Shown one piece after another: positions 49,551 through 60,590 of a stretch of 64,000 bases of DNA (position 1 is its first letter; every line of letters begins with the position of its first letter). The notes beneath the pieces were generated by a model. That model searched no databases. It had not been told where the DNA came from and was given only the letters and a program-made list of their open reading frames with translations. The position numbers and the translations under genes are program-made. Source of the DNA: JAJTFW01 sp903922455 (lineage in GTDB: Bacteria; Bacteroidota; Bacteroidia; AKYH767-A; OLB10); contig CALQEU020000007.1 in NCBI GenBank assembly GCA_943329665.2, forward strand, positions 62,001 to 126,000. Reading direction: 5' to 3'.

Positions 49551-51710
49551 TTATTTTTTTAACTCAACGACCATCATTTCTGTACGACGGTTTAACTGGT
49601 GCAATTCTTCAGAACATGGAGACTCATCACCACAATCATTCACCAAAACAGATTCTCCTGACCATGATACTTTAGCCAATTGTTTTGAGTTAACACCTTT
49701 GTCGATAAGATACTGACGAGCAGATTTGGAACGATTGTGCGATAGATTTTCATTGTACTCAGCTGTAGCACGACTATCTGTACTCGAAGAAAGTGAAATT
49801 TTAACGTTTCTATTTTCAATTAAGAAGGCCGCTACATCATCTAGTATTTTGATGGCATCTTCACGAACATTGTATTTATCTAAATCGTAATAAATAATTT
49901 TAAACCAGTTTTCGAAAGGAGTAAGGTTACTTGCTTTAGTTAATTCAACTACGTATTCATGATTCTTGGCAGCTTCACCATTTTGCCCTTGTAGCATTAG
50001 TACTTTTGGACGATATCCAGCCATGGAAATAAGCAATTGCTCATCTTTTTGTGGAACGATAGGTTGAGTATAACGCCCTGCTAAATCTGTAGAACCAATG
50101 TCTTTTTGTGTTTCATCATCTCTGATCATTGAACCAGGAAGGGGTTGTTTAGTTTCAGCATCTATAACGAGAATGGAAAGTGCAAATTCAGCAGATTTTT
50201 TCCCAAGCTCTATTCTTACAAATGGATCTCCAGGATAAGTTCCTGATGTTTGTAAGTACACCGTTGAATCACCTAAGTCTGTAGCGCTACCTTTTAATAT
50301 ATATTCTAAATCAAAATCAGCAGGAAAATCGAATCGACCATTTTCCATTGTAGTGAACGCTTGTGCTTTGTCACCTGTCTTTAATTCTACTCGCGCTTGG
50401 TTGATGGGTGTACCATCTTCCTTGCGAACTACAATACCTTTAATGCGTAGACTTTTCTTTTTGAAAGTATATAAATCATCATCAAATCCTTTGTTCGCGC
50501 GATTCGAACTCAAGTATCCAATTTTATTTTTCAAATCGTATACCATGTTAAAGTCGTCATCATAGGTGTTGATGGGATAACCAACATTTACAGGAACAGT
50601 AAATCGATTTCCTAAATCACGAGTAAAGAAAATATCTAATCCTCCTAATCCAGGTAATCCATCTGATGAATAGTAAAGCGTTCCATCATCCATCACCACA
50701 GGGAATAATTCATTTCCACGTGAATTTACGGTATCACCTAAATTAACAGGCCGACTCCATCCATTTCCTTGCTTTGTACACATGAAAATATCCATTCCAC
50801 CTTTGCTGCCGGGCATATCAGAAGAGAAGTAAAGACGTTGTCCGTCTGGACTTAATGCCGCATGTGCACAACTGTAATTGTCGCTATTGTATTCAAAGGA
50901 TTTTAACTTGCCCCATTCACTTCCGCCGTTACTATTAGAATTAAATAATTTTAATTTAACGATTTTATCAGAGCTCTTATGCACTTTAGTACCCACTATA
51001 TTATTTCTAGTGATCCAAAGTTCATCTCCTTTTTTATTGAAAGCAACAGGACCATCATTTAATTTGGTTTGAATCTCTGCAGCAAACATTTCCGGCGCAC
51101 GGAATTTGTTTTCTTTACCACGACTATAGTATAAGTCTAAGAAAGGTTGATTGGTCCAAGCATGTTTACGCTCGATCATTTCTGTTTTCGGACGTGATGA
51201 AGCAAATACAATCCCTTCTTGATACAAAGCAGCACCGAAATCAGCATTACTGGTATTGATATCTAATTTTGTAATGGCATAGTTTGAAGAGTCAATAAAG
51301 AAATTTTGATAGGTGTCAATCGCTTTAATAAAAGCCTGACCTCTTCCATCCGCATTATTATCTATAACAAAATCAGTCATCCATTTTTTTGCCTGTGCAA
51401 ATTTGCCGTTGTTCATTAAAGCTTGACCATAGTAAAACTTTTGGATAGGTAAAACAGCAGGCATTTTTACAACCTTCGCATACCATTCTTCGGCCTTTGC
51501 GCGATTGTTAGTAAGACGATAGCAATCGGCTAATTTGAAAACAGCATCTTGGAAGGTGCTATCTTTTTTTACTGCTTTCAAATAAAAAGTAATCGCTTTT
51601 GGATACGCCATTGCTTTGAAATGAAAGTCGCCTTTTCTCGTCTGCGATTTTTGCGCTTGAGACGGGAGTACTCCACTTAGCAGAAAGAATAAAAGAATAT
51701 ATTTTTTCAT
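49551..51710 (-). CDS. PorE-like OmpA family protein of the adhesin operon
   Basis: A 719-residue envelope protein with signal peptide (MKKYILLFFLLSGVLPSQA). Domain order: TPR-like helices (about 25-140), PD40-type beta-propeller repeats (about 150-410, for example LSPDGQRLYFSSDMPGSKGG), a carboxypeptidase-regulatory-like beta domain (about 415-500), another such domain (about 510-580), and an OmpA peptidoglycan-binding domain (about 600-719) with TDSRATAEYNENLSHNRS containing the Asp and Arg that hold diaminopimelate. This is the PorE layout of P. gingivalis, which tethers the T9SS to peptidoglycan; paralogues of the same layout accompany SprB/SprF genes. It is the third gene of the adhesin operon. 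Confidence 0.9.
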   Translation of the reverse strand: MKKYILLFFLLSGVLPSQAQKSQTRKGDFHFKAMAYPKAITFYLKAVKKDSTFQDAVFKLADCYRLTNNRAKAEEWYAKVVKMPAVLPIQKFYYGQALMNNGKFAQAKKWMTDFVIDNNADGRGQAFIKAIDTYQNFFIDSSNYAITKLDINTSNADFGAALYQEGIVFASSRPKTEMIERKHAWTNQPFLDLYYSRGKENKFRAPEMFAAEIQTKLNDGPVAFNKKGDELWITRNNIVGTKVHKSSDKIVKLKLFNSNSNGGSEWGKLKSFEYNSDNYSCAHAALSPDGQRLYFSSDMPGSKGGMDIFMCTKQGNGWSRPVNLGDTVNSRGNELFPVVMDDGTLYYSSDGLPGLGGLDIFFTRDLGNRFTVPVNVGYPINTYDDDFNMVYDLKNKIGYLSSNRANKGFDDDLYTFKKKSLRIKGIVVRKEDGTPINQARVELKTGDKAQAFTTMENGRFDFPADFDLEYILKGSATDLGDSTVYLQTSGTYPGDPFVRIELGKKSAEFALSILVIDAETKQPLPGSMIRDDETQKDIGSTDLAGRYTQPIVPQKDEQLLISMAGYRPKVLMLQGQNGEAAKNHEYVVELTKASNLTPFENWFKIIYYDLDKYNVREDAIKILDDVAAFLIENRNVKISLSSSTDSRATAEYNENLSHNRSKSARQYLIDKGVNSKQLAKVSWSGESVLVNDCGDESPCSEELHQLNRRTEMMVVELKK

Positions 51711-51734
51711 GTTGTTGGTTGGATAATGTTGGGT

Positions 51735-52676
51735 TTAGAAATAACGTGGAGTAACTACTTTCTTTTTATCGAAGGAGAAGTCATAGCCAAGTGTAATTTC
51801 ATGGGTTCCAGAATTAAATTGATTAAGATCTGTTAATGTATAATCGTAAGAGTAGCCGATTCGCATTTGTTTGTTCATTTGGATCGCCATTATTGCCGAC
51901 CACGAATCAGATGTTCGGTATGAAGCACCTAACCACAAAACTTCATTCATCAATATATGCAATCCTAAATCAGCGACTACAGGTGCTCCACTCACTGCCT
52001 TTAACATGGCAGTAGGCTTTAGTTTAAATGACTCATCTAAGTCAATAACATATCCGCCCATCAAATAGTAATGCCAATATTCGAATTCTACTTTATTAGT
52101 TGCTTTCGTGGTTACCGCATCTACCGAATTATGTAACATACGAGGAATTGATAATCCAACATAAAATTTTCTTGTGTTGTAGTAAGTACCAAAACCCATA
52201 TTCGGAACCGTTAGTTTCGGTGTTCCCATAAATGAATTATCACCTTGGTCTTGAATTTTTACTTCCAGTAATTTTTCTTGATGATGAATCACTCCTCCTG
52301 AAACCGCCATCGAAAACACTCCCGTTTGCGTGGGAATACGATAGGCATAGGAAGCGAAGGCAGAGAAATCTTGTGTTACTCCAATCTCTTCATGAAGAAT
52401 GGATAGGCCAATGCCAATTTTCTCATTTCTTAGCGGAGTATGTCCACTGAATGTTTGTGTTTTTGGTGCTCCTTCAATTCCAACCCATTGGTTGCGGTAA
52501 GCGCCGGTCATCGACATGTGTCCACGTGATCCAGCATAAGCCGGGTTAATGAACATCTCGTTAAACATGTATTGAGTGAACTGTGGCTCAAACTGGGCTT
52601 GCGCCTGTAAACTGAGCAAGGACACTAATCCAAGCAAAAAGAGATATTTTCTTACATTCTTATTCAACATCTTCAT
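51735..52676 (-). CDS. PorP/SprF family membrane protein of the adhesin operon
   Basis: A 313-residue outer-membrane barrel. A signal peptide precedes QFEPQFTQYMFNEMFINPAY, the family hallmark; the second family motif is NQWVGIEGAPKTQTFSGHTP. In F. johnsoniae SprF is needed to secrete and attach SprB. This gene follows the SprB-like adhesin by 54 bases and precedes the OmpA-like gene by 24, the standard adhesin-sprF-ompA triad. It differs clearly from the PorP at 42169-43083, so the two likely serve different clients. Confidence 0.9.
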   Translation of the reverse strand: MKMLNKNVRKYLFLLGLVSLLSLQAQAQFEPQFTQYMFNEMFINPAYAGSRGHMSMTGAYRNQWVGIEGAPKTQTFSGHTPLRNEKIGIGLSILHEEIGVTQDFSAFASYAYRIPTQTGVFSMAVSGGVIHHQEKLLEVKIQDQGDNSFMGTPKLTVPNMGFGTYYNTRKFYVGLSIPRMLHNSVDAVTTKATNKVEFEYWHYYLMGGYVIDLDESFKLKPTAMLKAVSGAPVVADLGLHILMNEVLWLGASYRTSDSWSAIMAIQMNKQMRIGYSYDYTLTDLNQFNSGTHEITLGYDFSFDKKKVVTPRYF

Positions 52677-52730
52677 GATAGTTGGCTATTGTTAAACTGG
52701 TAATTTTTTTAAATTATGTTCCTCTAAAGT

Positions 52731-55700
52731 CTAGCGTCGTATGACAACATAGCTGTTAAGCGGTTTTTCATCAATATTTAAATCTAGTATATAGTAGTAG
52801 GTTCCGTTGGGCAATTCTTCACCAAACATTACACCGTTAACATTCGATCTTCCATTCCAATCGTTAGCATAATCTTTCTTTTTATACACAAGATTTCCCC
52901 AACGATTATAGATGTACAGAATGTTTCCTGGGAATCCATCAATTCCATCAATTACAAATTTGTCATTCGTTCCATCTTCATTCGGTGAGTATCCGTTTGG
53001 AATGTCGAGCGTATCACAGATTACAGATACGGTAACTGTAGCGATTGCTGTACACCCGTATTGATCTTTCACAGTTACCGTGTATTCTGTGGTAACAGTT
53101 GGTGATGCAATTGGATTTGGAAGGGTAGGATCACTTAATCCGACAGTTGGCGTCCAACTATATTCCATACCTCCACCAGCATTTAGTGGAGTAGTTTCTC
53201 CGGTGCAAATGATTACACTATTTGTAATACTAACATTGCTCAAGACTCGAGTTGTTATTTCGATTGTATTCGAAGTGTAAACTCCACAAGGTGTAGTTGC
53301 CATTACGGAATAGATACCAGCCACTGGTGTAGAGAATGCATGGGAAGTAGCTCCTAAAAGTGCAACTCCATTATAATACCATTGAAGAGTTCCATTCGGT
53401 ACTGAGTCAATGGAAAGATGAGCCATGTCGCCCATGCAAATTTGAGGATCTCCTGTTGTTGTTAATTGTAAATTTGAAATATCGTTGATAACAAAGTTTT
53501 GCGTAGTCTCGCAACCGTTAGCATCTGTTGCGGTTACCGTGTAGGTGCCAGGTATCTGATTGGATATAGAATTTGTGTTTGCACCGTTACTCCATAAAAA
53601 TGAGTAGGGAACAGTTCCACCGCTTGGCGATGCGATAATACTTCCTAACTGTCCACTGATGCAATTTGCATCTGTAGTCGTAGCTATTATAGCTAACGAA
53701 TTAGTTGGTTGAACAATTTGTGTGGTGTATTGATTAGAACATCCGTTGGCATCCGTTACCGTTACTGTATAAACACCAGCTCCTAGCGATGTAATATTGG
53801 ATTGTGTGGATCCTGTATTCCATAAATAGGAATATGGCATCGTTCCGCCATTTACTACCGATTGAACAGCTCCGTTCTGCAATCCAGTACAACTTACTGG
53901 AGTAGTAGTTCCACTTACAGAAGGGAATGCTGCTGGTTGTGTAATGGTTGCTGTGATCTCCGAGTTACATCCGTTTTGATCCGTAACCGTAACGGTATAT
54001 GTCCCCGCTGTTAGTTGTGAAGGATCTTCTGTAGTTCCTCCCGTGTTCCATAAGTAAGTATAAGTTCCAGTACCACCTAGCACATTTAAATCAACCCATC
54101 CTGTAGGTTGGCCATTACATGATAAATGACCAATAGAAAGTCCGAGTTGTAATGCTGAGTCAGGTTCTGCAACTTGCATGGTGCGATTGGCAACACATCC
54201 ATTCATATCAGTAATAGTCACTGAATAACTTCCTGTTGCTATTCCTGATGGACTTTGTCCTGTTCCGCCTGTATTCCATAAGAAATTGTACGGCGCTGTA
54301 CCTCCATTTACGTTTAAGTTAATAGTTCCTGTACTATCTCCAGTACAAAGTACATTAGTAATTAATTCAGATGCATTTAAAGCAGCTTGAGGTTCCGAAA
54401 TAATTACTGTTTCAGAATAAGTGCAGTTGTTGGAGTCAGTAATTAATACAGTATAAGTTCCAGCTTGAATTGCAGTTAAGTCTTCATTGTTGCTACCGTT
54501 ATTCCAAGTATAAGTATAGGATGCAGTTCCTCCTGATGCAGATAAATCAATGCTTCCAGTACTGTCTCCAAAACATAATACTTGTATTGAAGTGCTCGAA
54601 GATGCTAATGATGCTGCTGGTTGTGTGATGGTGTGCGTGTCAATAAAAGTACAGCCTTGGTTATCGGTGATCAGTACACTGTAAGATCCAGCATGGAGTG
54701 AATCGATGGATGAATTATTTCCTCCATTGCTCCAATTAAAAATATAGGGTGCTGTTCCACCCAATGTAGTTAGTTGAATGCTCGCATCCGATCCATTAAA
54801 ACAATTTACTTGACTAATGGTTGGAGTAGAGGAAAGTACAGCAGCGGGTTCTTGTATTGTAAAAGTTTGTGTAGAGAAACAATTATTGTTGTCGGTAACA
54901 GTTACTGTGTAAGTCCCAGCTGCCAAGTTGCTTTTGTCTTCATTGTTCGTTCCATCATTCCATAAGTAAGTATAACCTGGTGTTCCTCCAGAATTATTTA
55001 AATCAATAGCTCCTGTATTATTTCCGAAACACAATACTTGAGTTATCGTTGGTGTCACAGTGAGTGAATTCGCAGGTTGTGTGATGGTAATGCTATCTAC
55101 AAGTGTGCAACCGTTTGAATCAGTTACCTGATAGGAATAAGTGCCTGAAGGAATTCCACTAATGGTTCCTTGTGTATTTCCATTGCTCCATGTAAAGGTG
55201 TATGGCGAAGTTCCACCCGCAGTCTGTAGATCTGCTGATCCACTTCCATTTCCATTGCAATCAATGTTAACTTGAGTTGGTTGAGTTGAGAGAGGTGCTG
55301 CAGGTTCTGCAATGATAACATTTTCAATTATGATACAACCGTGGTCATCGGTAATCTGTAGTATATAGGTTCCGGCTGTAAGTCCAGAGTTGTTTGCTGT
55401 ATTCACAAAATTGTTCCACTGGTATGAATACGGATTAGTACCACCATTGATGGACGTTTGAATAGCACCAGTACTGTTTCCAAAACAGGCTACATCGGTA
55501 ACTGTAAAATTTGAATTTAAAGTAGCTGCAGGCTGTATTATAGAAATGGTATCTTGAAGCGTGCAACTATTGGCATCAGTAACCTGAACGATGTATGTTC
55601 CAGCCGTTAGTTGTTGGATGTCTTCTTCTGTACTTCCATTCGACCATTGATAAGAATAAGTTTGTGTGCCTCCGTTAACGTTATAGTCAATCACTCCACT

Positions 55701-58700
55701 TGCATCACCAAAACATAAAACGGTATTGAATGTTGAAGTTGAATTCAATGGACCAGCAGGTTGTGAAATCACTTGTGATAATGCCGTGATACAACCATTC
55801 GCATCAGTAATTGTTACCGAGTAAGTTCCTGCAGTTAATTGACTGATATCTTGCGTTGCTTCGTTGTTGTTCCATATGTATATGTAAGGTCCTGTACCAC
55901 CAGTATGACTTAAGTCAATGGCTCCTGTAGTATCACCAAAACATGGAACGGAAGTGTTCGTTGCGGTAGATAAGAATATAGGAGCAGTGTAATTCAAGTT
56001 GTAGTTTTGTGATGCTGTACATCCATTTGTATCGGTAACGGTCACGGCATAATTTCCAATCGACAAGTTTGTTAGTGAATTTGAGTTCGATCCTGTATTC
56101 CATGTGTAGGTATATCCTGATGTTCCTCCGGAAACTGTAGTTTGCACTTCTCCATCTTGTATGTCGTGACAATTTAAATGTGTAGTTGTTGCAGTGATCA
56201 CTAAAGCTTGAGCAGGTTCAGTTACGGTTGATTGTGTATTTGTTGTACAACCATTCGCATCCGTAACAGTAACACTATAGGTTCCCGCTGATACCGCTAG
56301 TAAATTCTGACTCGTACTTCCGTTATTCCATGAGTAAGTATAAGCGGATGTTCCACCATTAACTGTTAACGAAGTGGTACCTGTCGAATTTCCAAAACAA
56401 TCAACTGCAGTGTTTGCAATAGATGCACTCAATGGTGCAATGGGTTGAGTGACGAAAATGCTATTGGTTAATGAACAGCCGTTGTTGTCGGTTACTGTTA
56501 CTGTGTAGCTTCCTGCCGATAAACTATTTAAATCTTCACTACTACTTACTGTATTCCATGCGTACGTATAAGGTGGTGTTCCGGCTGTTGCATTTACATT
56601 GATGGATCCATTTCCATCGCCATAACATAATAAATTTACAACGGTGCTGGTTACATTTAATGAACCTGCTGGTTGAGTTACCGTTCTACTTAAGATAGCC
56701 GTACATCCATTTGCATCTGTAACTGTTGCTGTATAAGTATTGGCAGATAAGTTAGTAATGTTTTGTTGATTGGATCCATTACTCCATAGGTATATATACG
56801 GAGTAGTACCACCAGTAGGTGTTACATTCACACTACCAATTGGATTTCCTGTACAGTTAATATCATTGCTCGTTGCCGAAAGTGATAATGGTGCAGCAGG
56901 TTGATTAATAGTCGAATTGGAACTGGCTGTACATCCTTTCGCATCGGTTACAGTAATTGTATATGTTCCCGAAGCTAAATTGGAAACTCCTGCAGTCGTA
57001 CTTCCTGTACTCCAAAGATAAGTGTAAGGTGTAGTTCCACCACTTGGCGTAATAAATGAGCTACCGCTACTATTTCCATAACATGAAACATGATTATTGT
57101 TTGATGATATGCTCAACGCAGCAGTTGGTTGCGATATGTTAATTGTATTTACAGTTGTACAACCTTTCGTATCAGTCACAGTCACTGTATAATTTCCAAT
57201 GGTAATTCCTGATATAGAATTGTTGGTTGATCCTGTATTCCATAAATAAGTGTATGGACTTGTTCCTCCATTCGGATTAGTAATAGCGGTACCATTATTT
57301 CCTCCAAAGCAAGACACTGTAGTTCCAGAAATGGTTGTTGAAAGTACAGCTACAGGTTGTGTAACCGTGTAGTTACCTACGGTGGTGCAACCTAATGCAT
57401 CTGTAATAGTCACTGTATAACTTCCTGCCGTTAAATTGGTAATTGACGTACCGGCACCGCCGTTATTCCATTGGTAAACATATGGAGAAGTTCCGCCTAT
57501 AGTCGTAGTTGTAATGGATCCTGTAGGAATAATAAAACAAGAAACCGCAACTGAAGAACCACTAACTGTTAATGGTGCTGCTGGTTGTGTGATGATAACT
57601 GGAGTACTCATTGTACATCCATTCGCATCCGTTGTGGTTACGGTATAAGTTCCTGCAATTAAATTATTATTTATAGCTGTATTTACTCCATTACTCCATG
57701 CATAGGTGTATGGGGATGTGCCACCGTTTCCAGCCGCTGTTGTAAGTCCAGTATTATTTCCAAAGCAACGTACATTCGTTTTCGTAGTGCTAACACTAAC
57801 GGTTGATGTAGGTTGTGAAATTATAACTGAAGAAGTATAAGTGCAGCTTTTAGAATCAGTAATGGTTACTGTATATGTTCCTGAAGAAAGTGAATTTATA
57901 TTTTGGGTTGTAGACCCATTGCTCCATGCATAAAGGTATGGACTCGTTCCACCACTTGGTGTTAAGTTAATGATTGCTGTGGAAGCTCCAAAGCAATTCA
58001 CGTTCGTAGTTGTTGTGGTGGCAGAAAGGGCTGCAGTAGGTTGCATGATGACTATAGGAGAAATAAGTACGGTACAGCCATTCGCATCGGTTACAGTAAC
58101 CGTGTACGATCCATTACTTAATCCTGTTAAATTTTGTGAGCTAGCACCAGTGTTCCATTGATAAGTAAATGGAGTAACTCCTCCTGTAACATTAATGCTG
58201 ATACTTCCTGAGTTTCCACCAAAACAACCAACATTATTGGTACTTGCAACAGTGGCATCTAAACGAGCCGGTGGTTGGTTGATGGTATTTGTGTTTGTTT
58301 GTACACATCCATTCGCATCGTTTATGGTTAGTGTATACGTTCCTGTTGGAAGTCCGCTTATGTTTGATGTAGTAGCACCTGTACTCCAGACATAAGTGTA
58401 TGGAAATGTACCACCCGTTACAGTCGTATTAATAACGCCGGTGCTTTGATTAAAACAATTTATATGTGTTAAGCTATTGGTTACCGATAAAGCAGCGAGT
58501 GGTTGGCTGATGGTAACGATTCTCGTATTAGTGCATCCTTTCGCATCGGTAATTGTTGCCGTATAGGTACCTGCCGCAATAGAATTTAAAGTAGAAGTTG
58601 TATTTCCATTATTCCATAAGTAGGTGTACGGAGATGTTCCTCCTGATGGAACTACAATGATAGATCCAGCGGATTGTCCAAAGCAATTTACATCCGTTTT

Positions 58701-60590
58701 GGTCCAACTAGAATTTAATGCAACACTCGGTTGCGTTACGGTTGTACTAGAGGTAGTTGTACATCCGTTCGCATCCGTTGCAGTAACCGTATACGTTCCC
58801 GCAATTAGATTAGATGCGGTAGCTGTGTTTGCTCCGTTGCTCCAACTATAGGAGTAAGGAGCTACTCCACCAGAAGGTGTAGCAACGGCAATTCCATTGT
58901 TTCCACCAAAGCAACTCACCGTATTCGTATTACTACTGGTGACAGATGTTGAATAAGTTGCGTTGAGTGTATTGGTAGTAGTTCGAGTACATCCATTAGC
59001 ATCGGTAACAGTAACTGTATAGGTTCCCGCTGGAATATTACTTAAATTTTGACTGCTCGAACCATTACTCCACGAGTAAGTGTAAGGAGTATTTCCTCCT
59101 GCAATTCCTAAAGCTATATTTCCATTAGATAAACCTAAACAAGAAGGTTGTGTAGGTGTAGAGGTTAATGTCATTCCACTCGGTTGTGTTAACGTGATAG
59201 TTTGAGTCGACGTGCATCCCGTTGTGGCATCAGTAGCAGTAACTACGTAGGTGCCTGCCGTTAGTCCGCCAATGGCTGCCGTAGTTGCACCGTTGCTCCA
59301 AGCATAACTATATACGCCTGAATAAACCGGACTCGCAATGACTGTCCCCGTTGCGGCACCGTTACAACTTATATTGGTGCCAAATAAACTAAAGTAGGGA
59401 CTTGGTACATATACGTTGAATGAATATGTTTGAATTCCATTGTTCGGACAAGCATTGTCACGAACGGTTACAGTAAAAGTTTTTGGAAGTAAATTAATGT
59501 CCGCAGTGGTGGGTGTCCAGCAAAAAGTGAGTGTTGGACGCGAACCACCGCTAATCGTGTAACTTGCATTCGGAATACCATTATTGGTAGTCATGGTTAA
59601 AATTTGTGATGCATCAATATCTGCTGAACTTACTGTAAAGCAAACTTGTTGCCATGGACATGCATTAATGCTGTAATTATTCGATCCATTGATTCCCGAT
59701 GCAGTTGGTAAATTATTTGTACAGGCTTGTGTGTAAACTTGCATGTCGCGAATTACCGATCCAATAAGTACACCATTGCGATATTCTCTAACTAAAATGG
59801 CCATAATTCCAATTTGAATTTGGCTCGGTGTAAAGTTGATATCACCAGTTCCTGCATTAATTCCAAATGGACTAGAAGAGGCTATAGGTGCTGTAATGGA
59901 TGCTGGAGAAATAAAAGTTACGTTGGAAGTAGCCGTTATTTTTGGTGCTATTAATGAATATGAAAGTGAATCACCATCGGGATCAATTACACCATGATTG
60001 TAATTGAAGTTTTGTCCAACACATACAAACGCAATAGGGATATTGGAAAAAGTAGGTGAGCTATTACAAGGTGCTGTTAAATTATTCAATTTAGCTTCAA
60101 CATAAAGTGTGGTGTTAGAAGCACACGGATTGGAAATGGTGGTGATACTACAGTTTCTACAACATACACTATAACTAAATACCCAATCGGTTTGTGTCGA
60201 TGGTAATGTAACAACTGCAATGTATCTCCATTTACGAATACCTGTCGATGAACCTCCATTACAACTAGAACTAGATGTAGCACAAGGAACCGTAATTTCT
60301 AAACCGTTTGTTGCGCCTGCCACTTTGTTTGCAGTTACGTTCAGATTATGATTCCCATTCACACTTTTATAGTTGATGGTAATGTTTCCTGGTTCTGCAA
60401 CTCCACCACAATCGCGGTAGAAAGTAACTTCAATTTCATATTGGTTACCACCTAAACATCGGTACTTAATGTCGGATCCAGCAGCATGGGTTGCAAATAC
60501 TTGATTTTGCAGACCTGCTAAAAGGAGAATGCTAAACAAAAAGAAGCTGAATTTTGAAATAATATTCTTTGCGAATTGGGGATGTCTCAT
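52731..60590 (-). CDS. Giant SprB-like cell-surface adhesin with T9SS type B signal
   Basis: A 2619-residue exported protein. The signal peptide ends near residue 33, followed by the N-terminal domain typical of such Bacteroidota proteins (THAAGSDIKYRCLGGNQYEI and the FYRDC motif). About residues 395-2375 are some 26 tandem SprB repeats of 72-78 residues, each with the pattern C-[FY]-G...GGT-x-PY-x-Y-x-W-[SN]-x-G...AGTY-x-V-T-x-TD-x-[NK]-GC. Each repeat has two cysteines, which may form a disulfide. PKD/Ig-like domains follow, and the last 90 residues are the gliding-motility C-terminal domain (IPNGYSPNEDGTNDKFVIDG, then IYNRWGNLVY), a T9SS type B sorting signal. It resembles SprB, the mobile adhesin that drives gliding, but it could equally be a non-motile adhesin. 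Confidence 0.93.
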   Translation of the reverse strand: MRHPQFAKNIISKFSFFLFSILLLAGLQNQVFATHAAGSDIKYRCLGGNQYEIEVTFYRDCGGVAEPGNITINYKSVNGNHNLNVTANKVAGATNGLEITVPCATSSSSCNGGSSTGIRKWRYIAVVTLPSTQTDWVFSYSVCCRNCSITTISNPCASNTTLYVEAKLNNLTAPCNSSPTFSNIPIAFVCVGQNFNYNHGVIDPDGDSLSYSLIAPKITATSNVTFISPASITAPIASSSPFGINAGTGDINFTPSQIQIGIMAILVREYRNGVLIGSVIRDMQVYTQACTNNLPTASGINGSNNYSINACPWQQVCFTVSSADIDASQILTMTTNNGIPNASYTISGGSRPTLTFCWTPTTADINLLPKTFTVTVRDNACPNNGIQTYSFNVYVPSPYFSLFGTNISCNGAATGTVIASPVYSGVYSYAWSNGATTAAIGGLTAGTYVVTATDATTGCTSTQTITLTQPSGMTLTSTPTQPSCLGLSNGNIALGIAGGNTPYTYSWSNGSSSQNLSNIPAGTYTVTVTDANGCTRTTTNTLNATYSTSVTSSNTNTVSCFGGNNGIAVATPSGGVAPYSYSWSNGANTATASNLIAGTYTVTATDANGCTTTSSTTVTQPSVALNSSWTKTDVNCFGQSAGSIIVVPSGGTSPYTYLWNNGNTTSTLNSIAAGTYTATITDAKGCTNTRIVTISQPLAALSVTNSLTHINCFNQSTGVINTTVTGGTFPYTYVWSTGATTSNISGLPTGTYTLTINDANGCVQTNTNTINQPPARLDATVASTNNVGCFGGNSGSISINVTGGVTPFTYQWNTGASSQNLTGLSNGSYTVTVTDANGCTVLISPIVIMQPTAALSATTTTTNVNCFGASTAIINLTPSGGTSPYLYAWSNGSTTQNINSLSSGTYTVTITDSKSCTYTSSVIISQPTSTVSVSTTKTNVRCFGNNTGLTTAAGNGGTSPYTYAWSNGVNTAINNNLIAGTYTVTTTDANGCTMSTPVIITQPAAPLTVSGSSVAVSCFIIPTGSITTTTIGGTSPYVYQWNNGGAGTSITNLTAGSYTVTITDALGCTTVGNYTVTQPVAVLSTTISGTTVSCFGGNNGTAITNPNGGTSPYTYLWNTGSTNNSISGITIGNYTVTVTDTKGCTTVNTINISQPTAALSISSNNNHVSCYGNSSGSSFITPSGGTTPYTYLWSTGSTTAGVSNLASGTYTITVTDAKGCTASSNSTINQPAAPLSLSATSNDINCTGNPIGSVNVTPTGGTTPYIYLWSNGSNQQNITNLSANTYTATVTDANGCTAILSRTVTQPAGSLNVTSTVVNLLCYGDGNGSINVNATAGTPPYTYAWNTVSSSEDLNSLSAGSYTVTVTDNNGCSLTNSIFVTQPIAPLSASIANTAVDCFGNSTGTTSLTVNGGTSAYTYSWNNGSTSQNLLAVSAGTYSVTVTDANGCTTNTQSTVTEPAQALVITATTTHLNCHDIQDGEVQTTVSGGTSGYTYTWNTGSNSNSLTNLSIGNYAVTVTDTNGCTASQNYNLNYTAPIFLSTATNTSVPCFGDTTGAIDLSHTGGTGPYIYIWNNNEATQDISQLTAGTYSVTITDANGCITALSQVISQPAGPLNSTSTFNTVLCFGDASGVIDYNVNGGTQTYSYQWSNGSTEEDIQQLTAGTYIVQVTDANSCTLQDTISIIQPAATLNSNFTVTDVACFGNSTGAIQTSINGGTNPYSYQWNNFVNTANNSGLTAGTYILQITDDHGCIIIENVIIAEPAAPLSTQPTQVNIDCNGNGSGSADLQTAGGTSPYTFTWSNGNTQGTISGIPSGTYSYQVTDSNGCTLVDSITITQPANSLTVTPTITQVLCFGNNTGAIDLNNSGGTPGYTYLWNDGTNNEDKSNLAAGTYTVTVTDNNNCFSTQTFTIQEPAAVLSSTPTISQVNCFNGSDASIQLTTLGGTAPYIFNWSNGGNNSSIDSLHAGSYSVLITDNQGCTFIDTHTITQPAASLASSSTSIQVLCFGDSTGSIDLSASGGTASYTYTWNNGSNNEDLTAIQAGTYTVLITDSNNCTYSETVIISEPQAALNASELITNVLCTGDSTGTINLNVNGGTAPYNFLWNTGGTGQSPSGIATGSYSVTITDMNGCVANRTMQVAEPDSALQLGLSIGHLSCNGQPTGWVDLNVLGGTGTYTYLWNTGGTTEDPSQLTAGTYTVTVTDQNGCNSEITATITQPAAFPSVSGTTTPVSCTGLQNGAVQSVVNGGTMPYSYLWNTGSTQSNITSLGAGVYTVTVTDANGCSNQYTTQIVQPTNSLAIIATTTDANCISGQLGSIIASPSGGTVPYSFLWSNGANTNSISNQIPGTYTVTATDANGCETTQNFVINDISNLQLTTTGDPQICMGDMAHLSIDSVPNGTLQWYYNGVALLGATSHAFSTPVAGIYSVMATTPCGVYTSNTIEITTRVLSNVSITNSVIICTGETTPLNAGGGMEYSWTPTVGLSDPTLPNPIASPTVTTEYTVTVKDQYGCTAIATVTVSVICDTLDIPNGYSPNEDGTNDKFVIDGIDGFPGNILYIYNRWGNLVYKKKDYANDWNGRSNVNGVMFGEELPNGTYYYILDLNIDEKPLNSYVVIRR
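53470..59395 (-). repeat. About 26 tandem SprB repeats coded in the adhesin
   Basis: Twenty-six units of about 225 bases each. Neighbouring units share only moderate DNA identity, mostly in the segments coding YTYLWSNG and AGTYTVTVTDANGC, so the array is old and has diversified rather than recently expanded. The C-terminal units (numbers 16-24 from the N-terminus) are enriched in the CFGDSTG and EED variants, suggesting block duplication. Confidence 0.85.
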
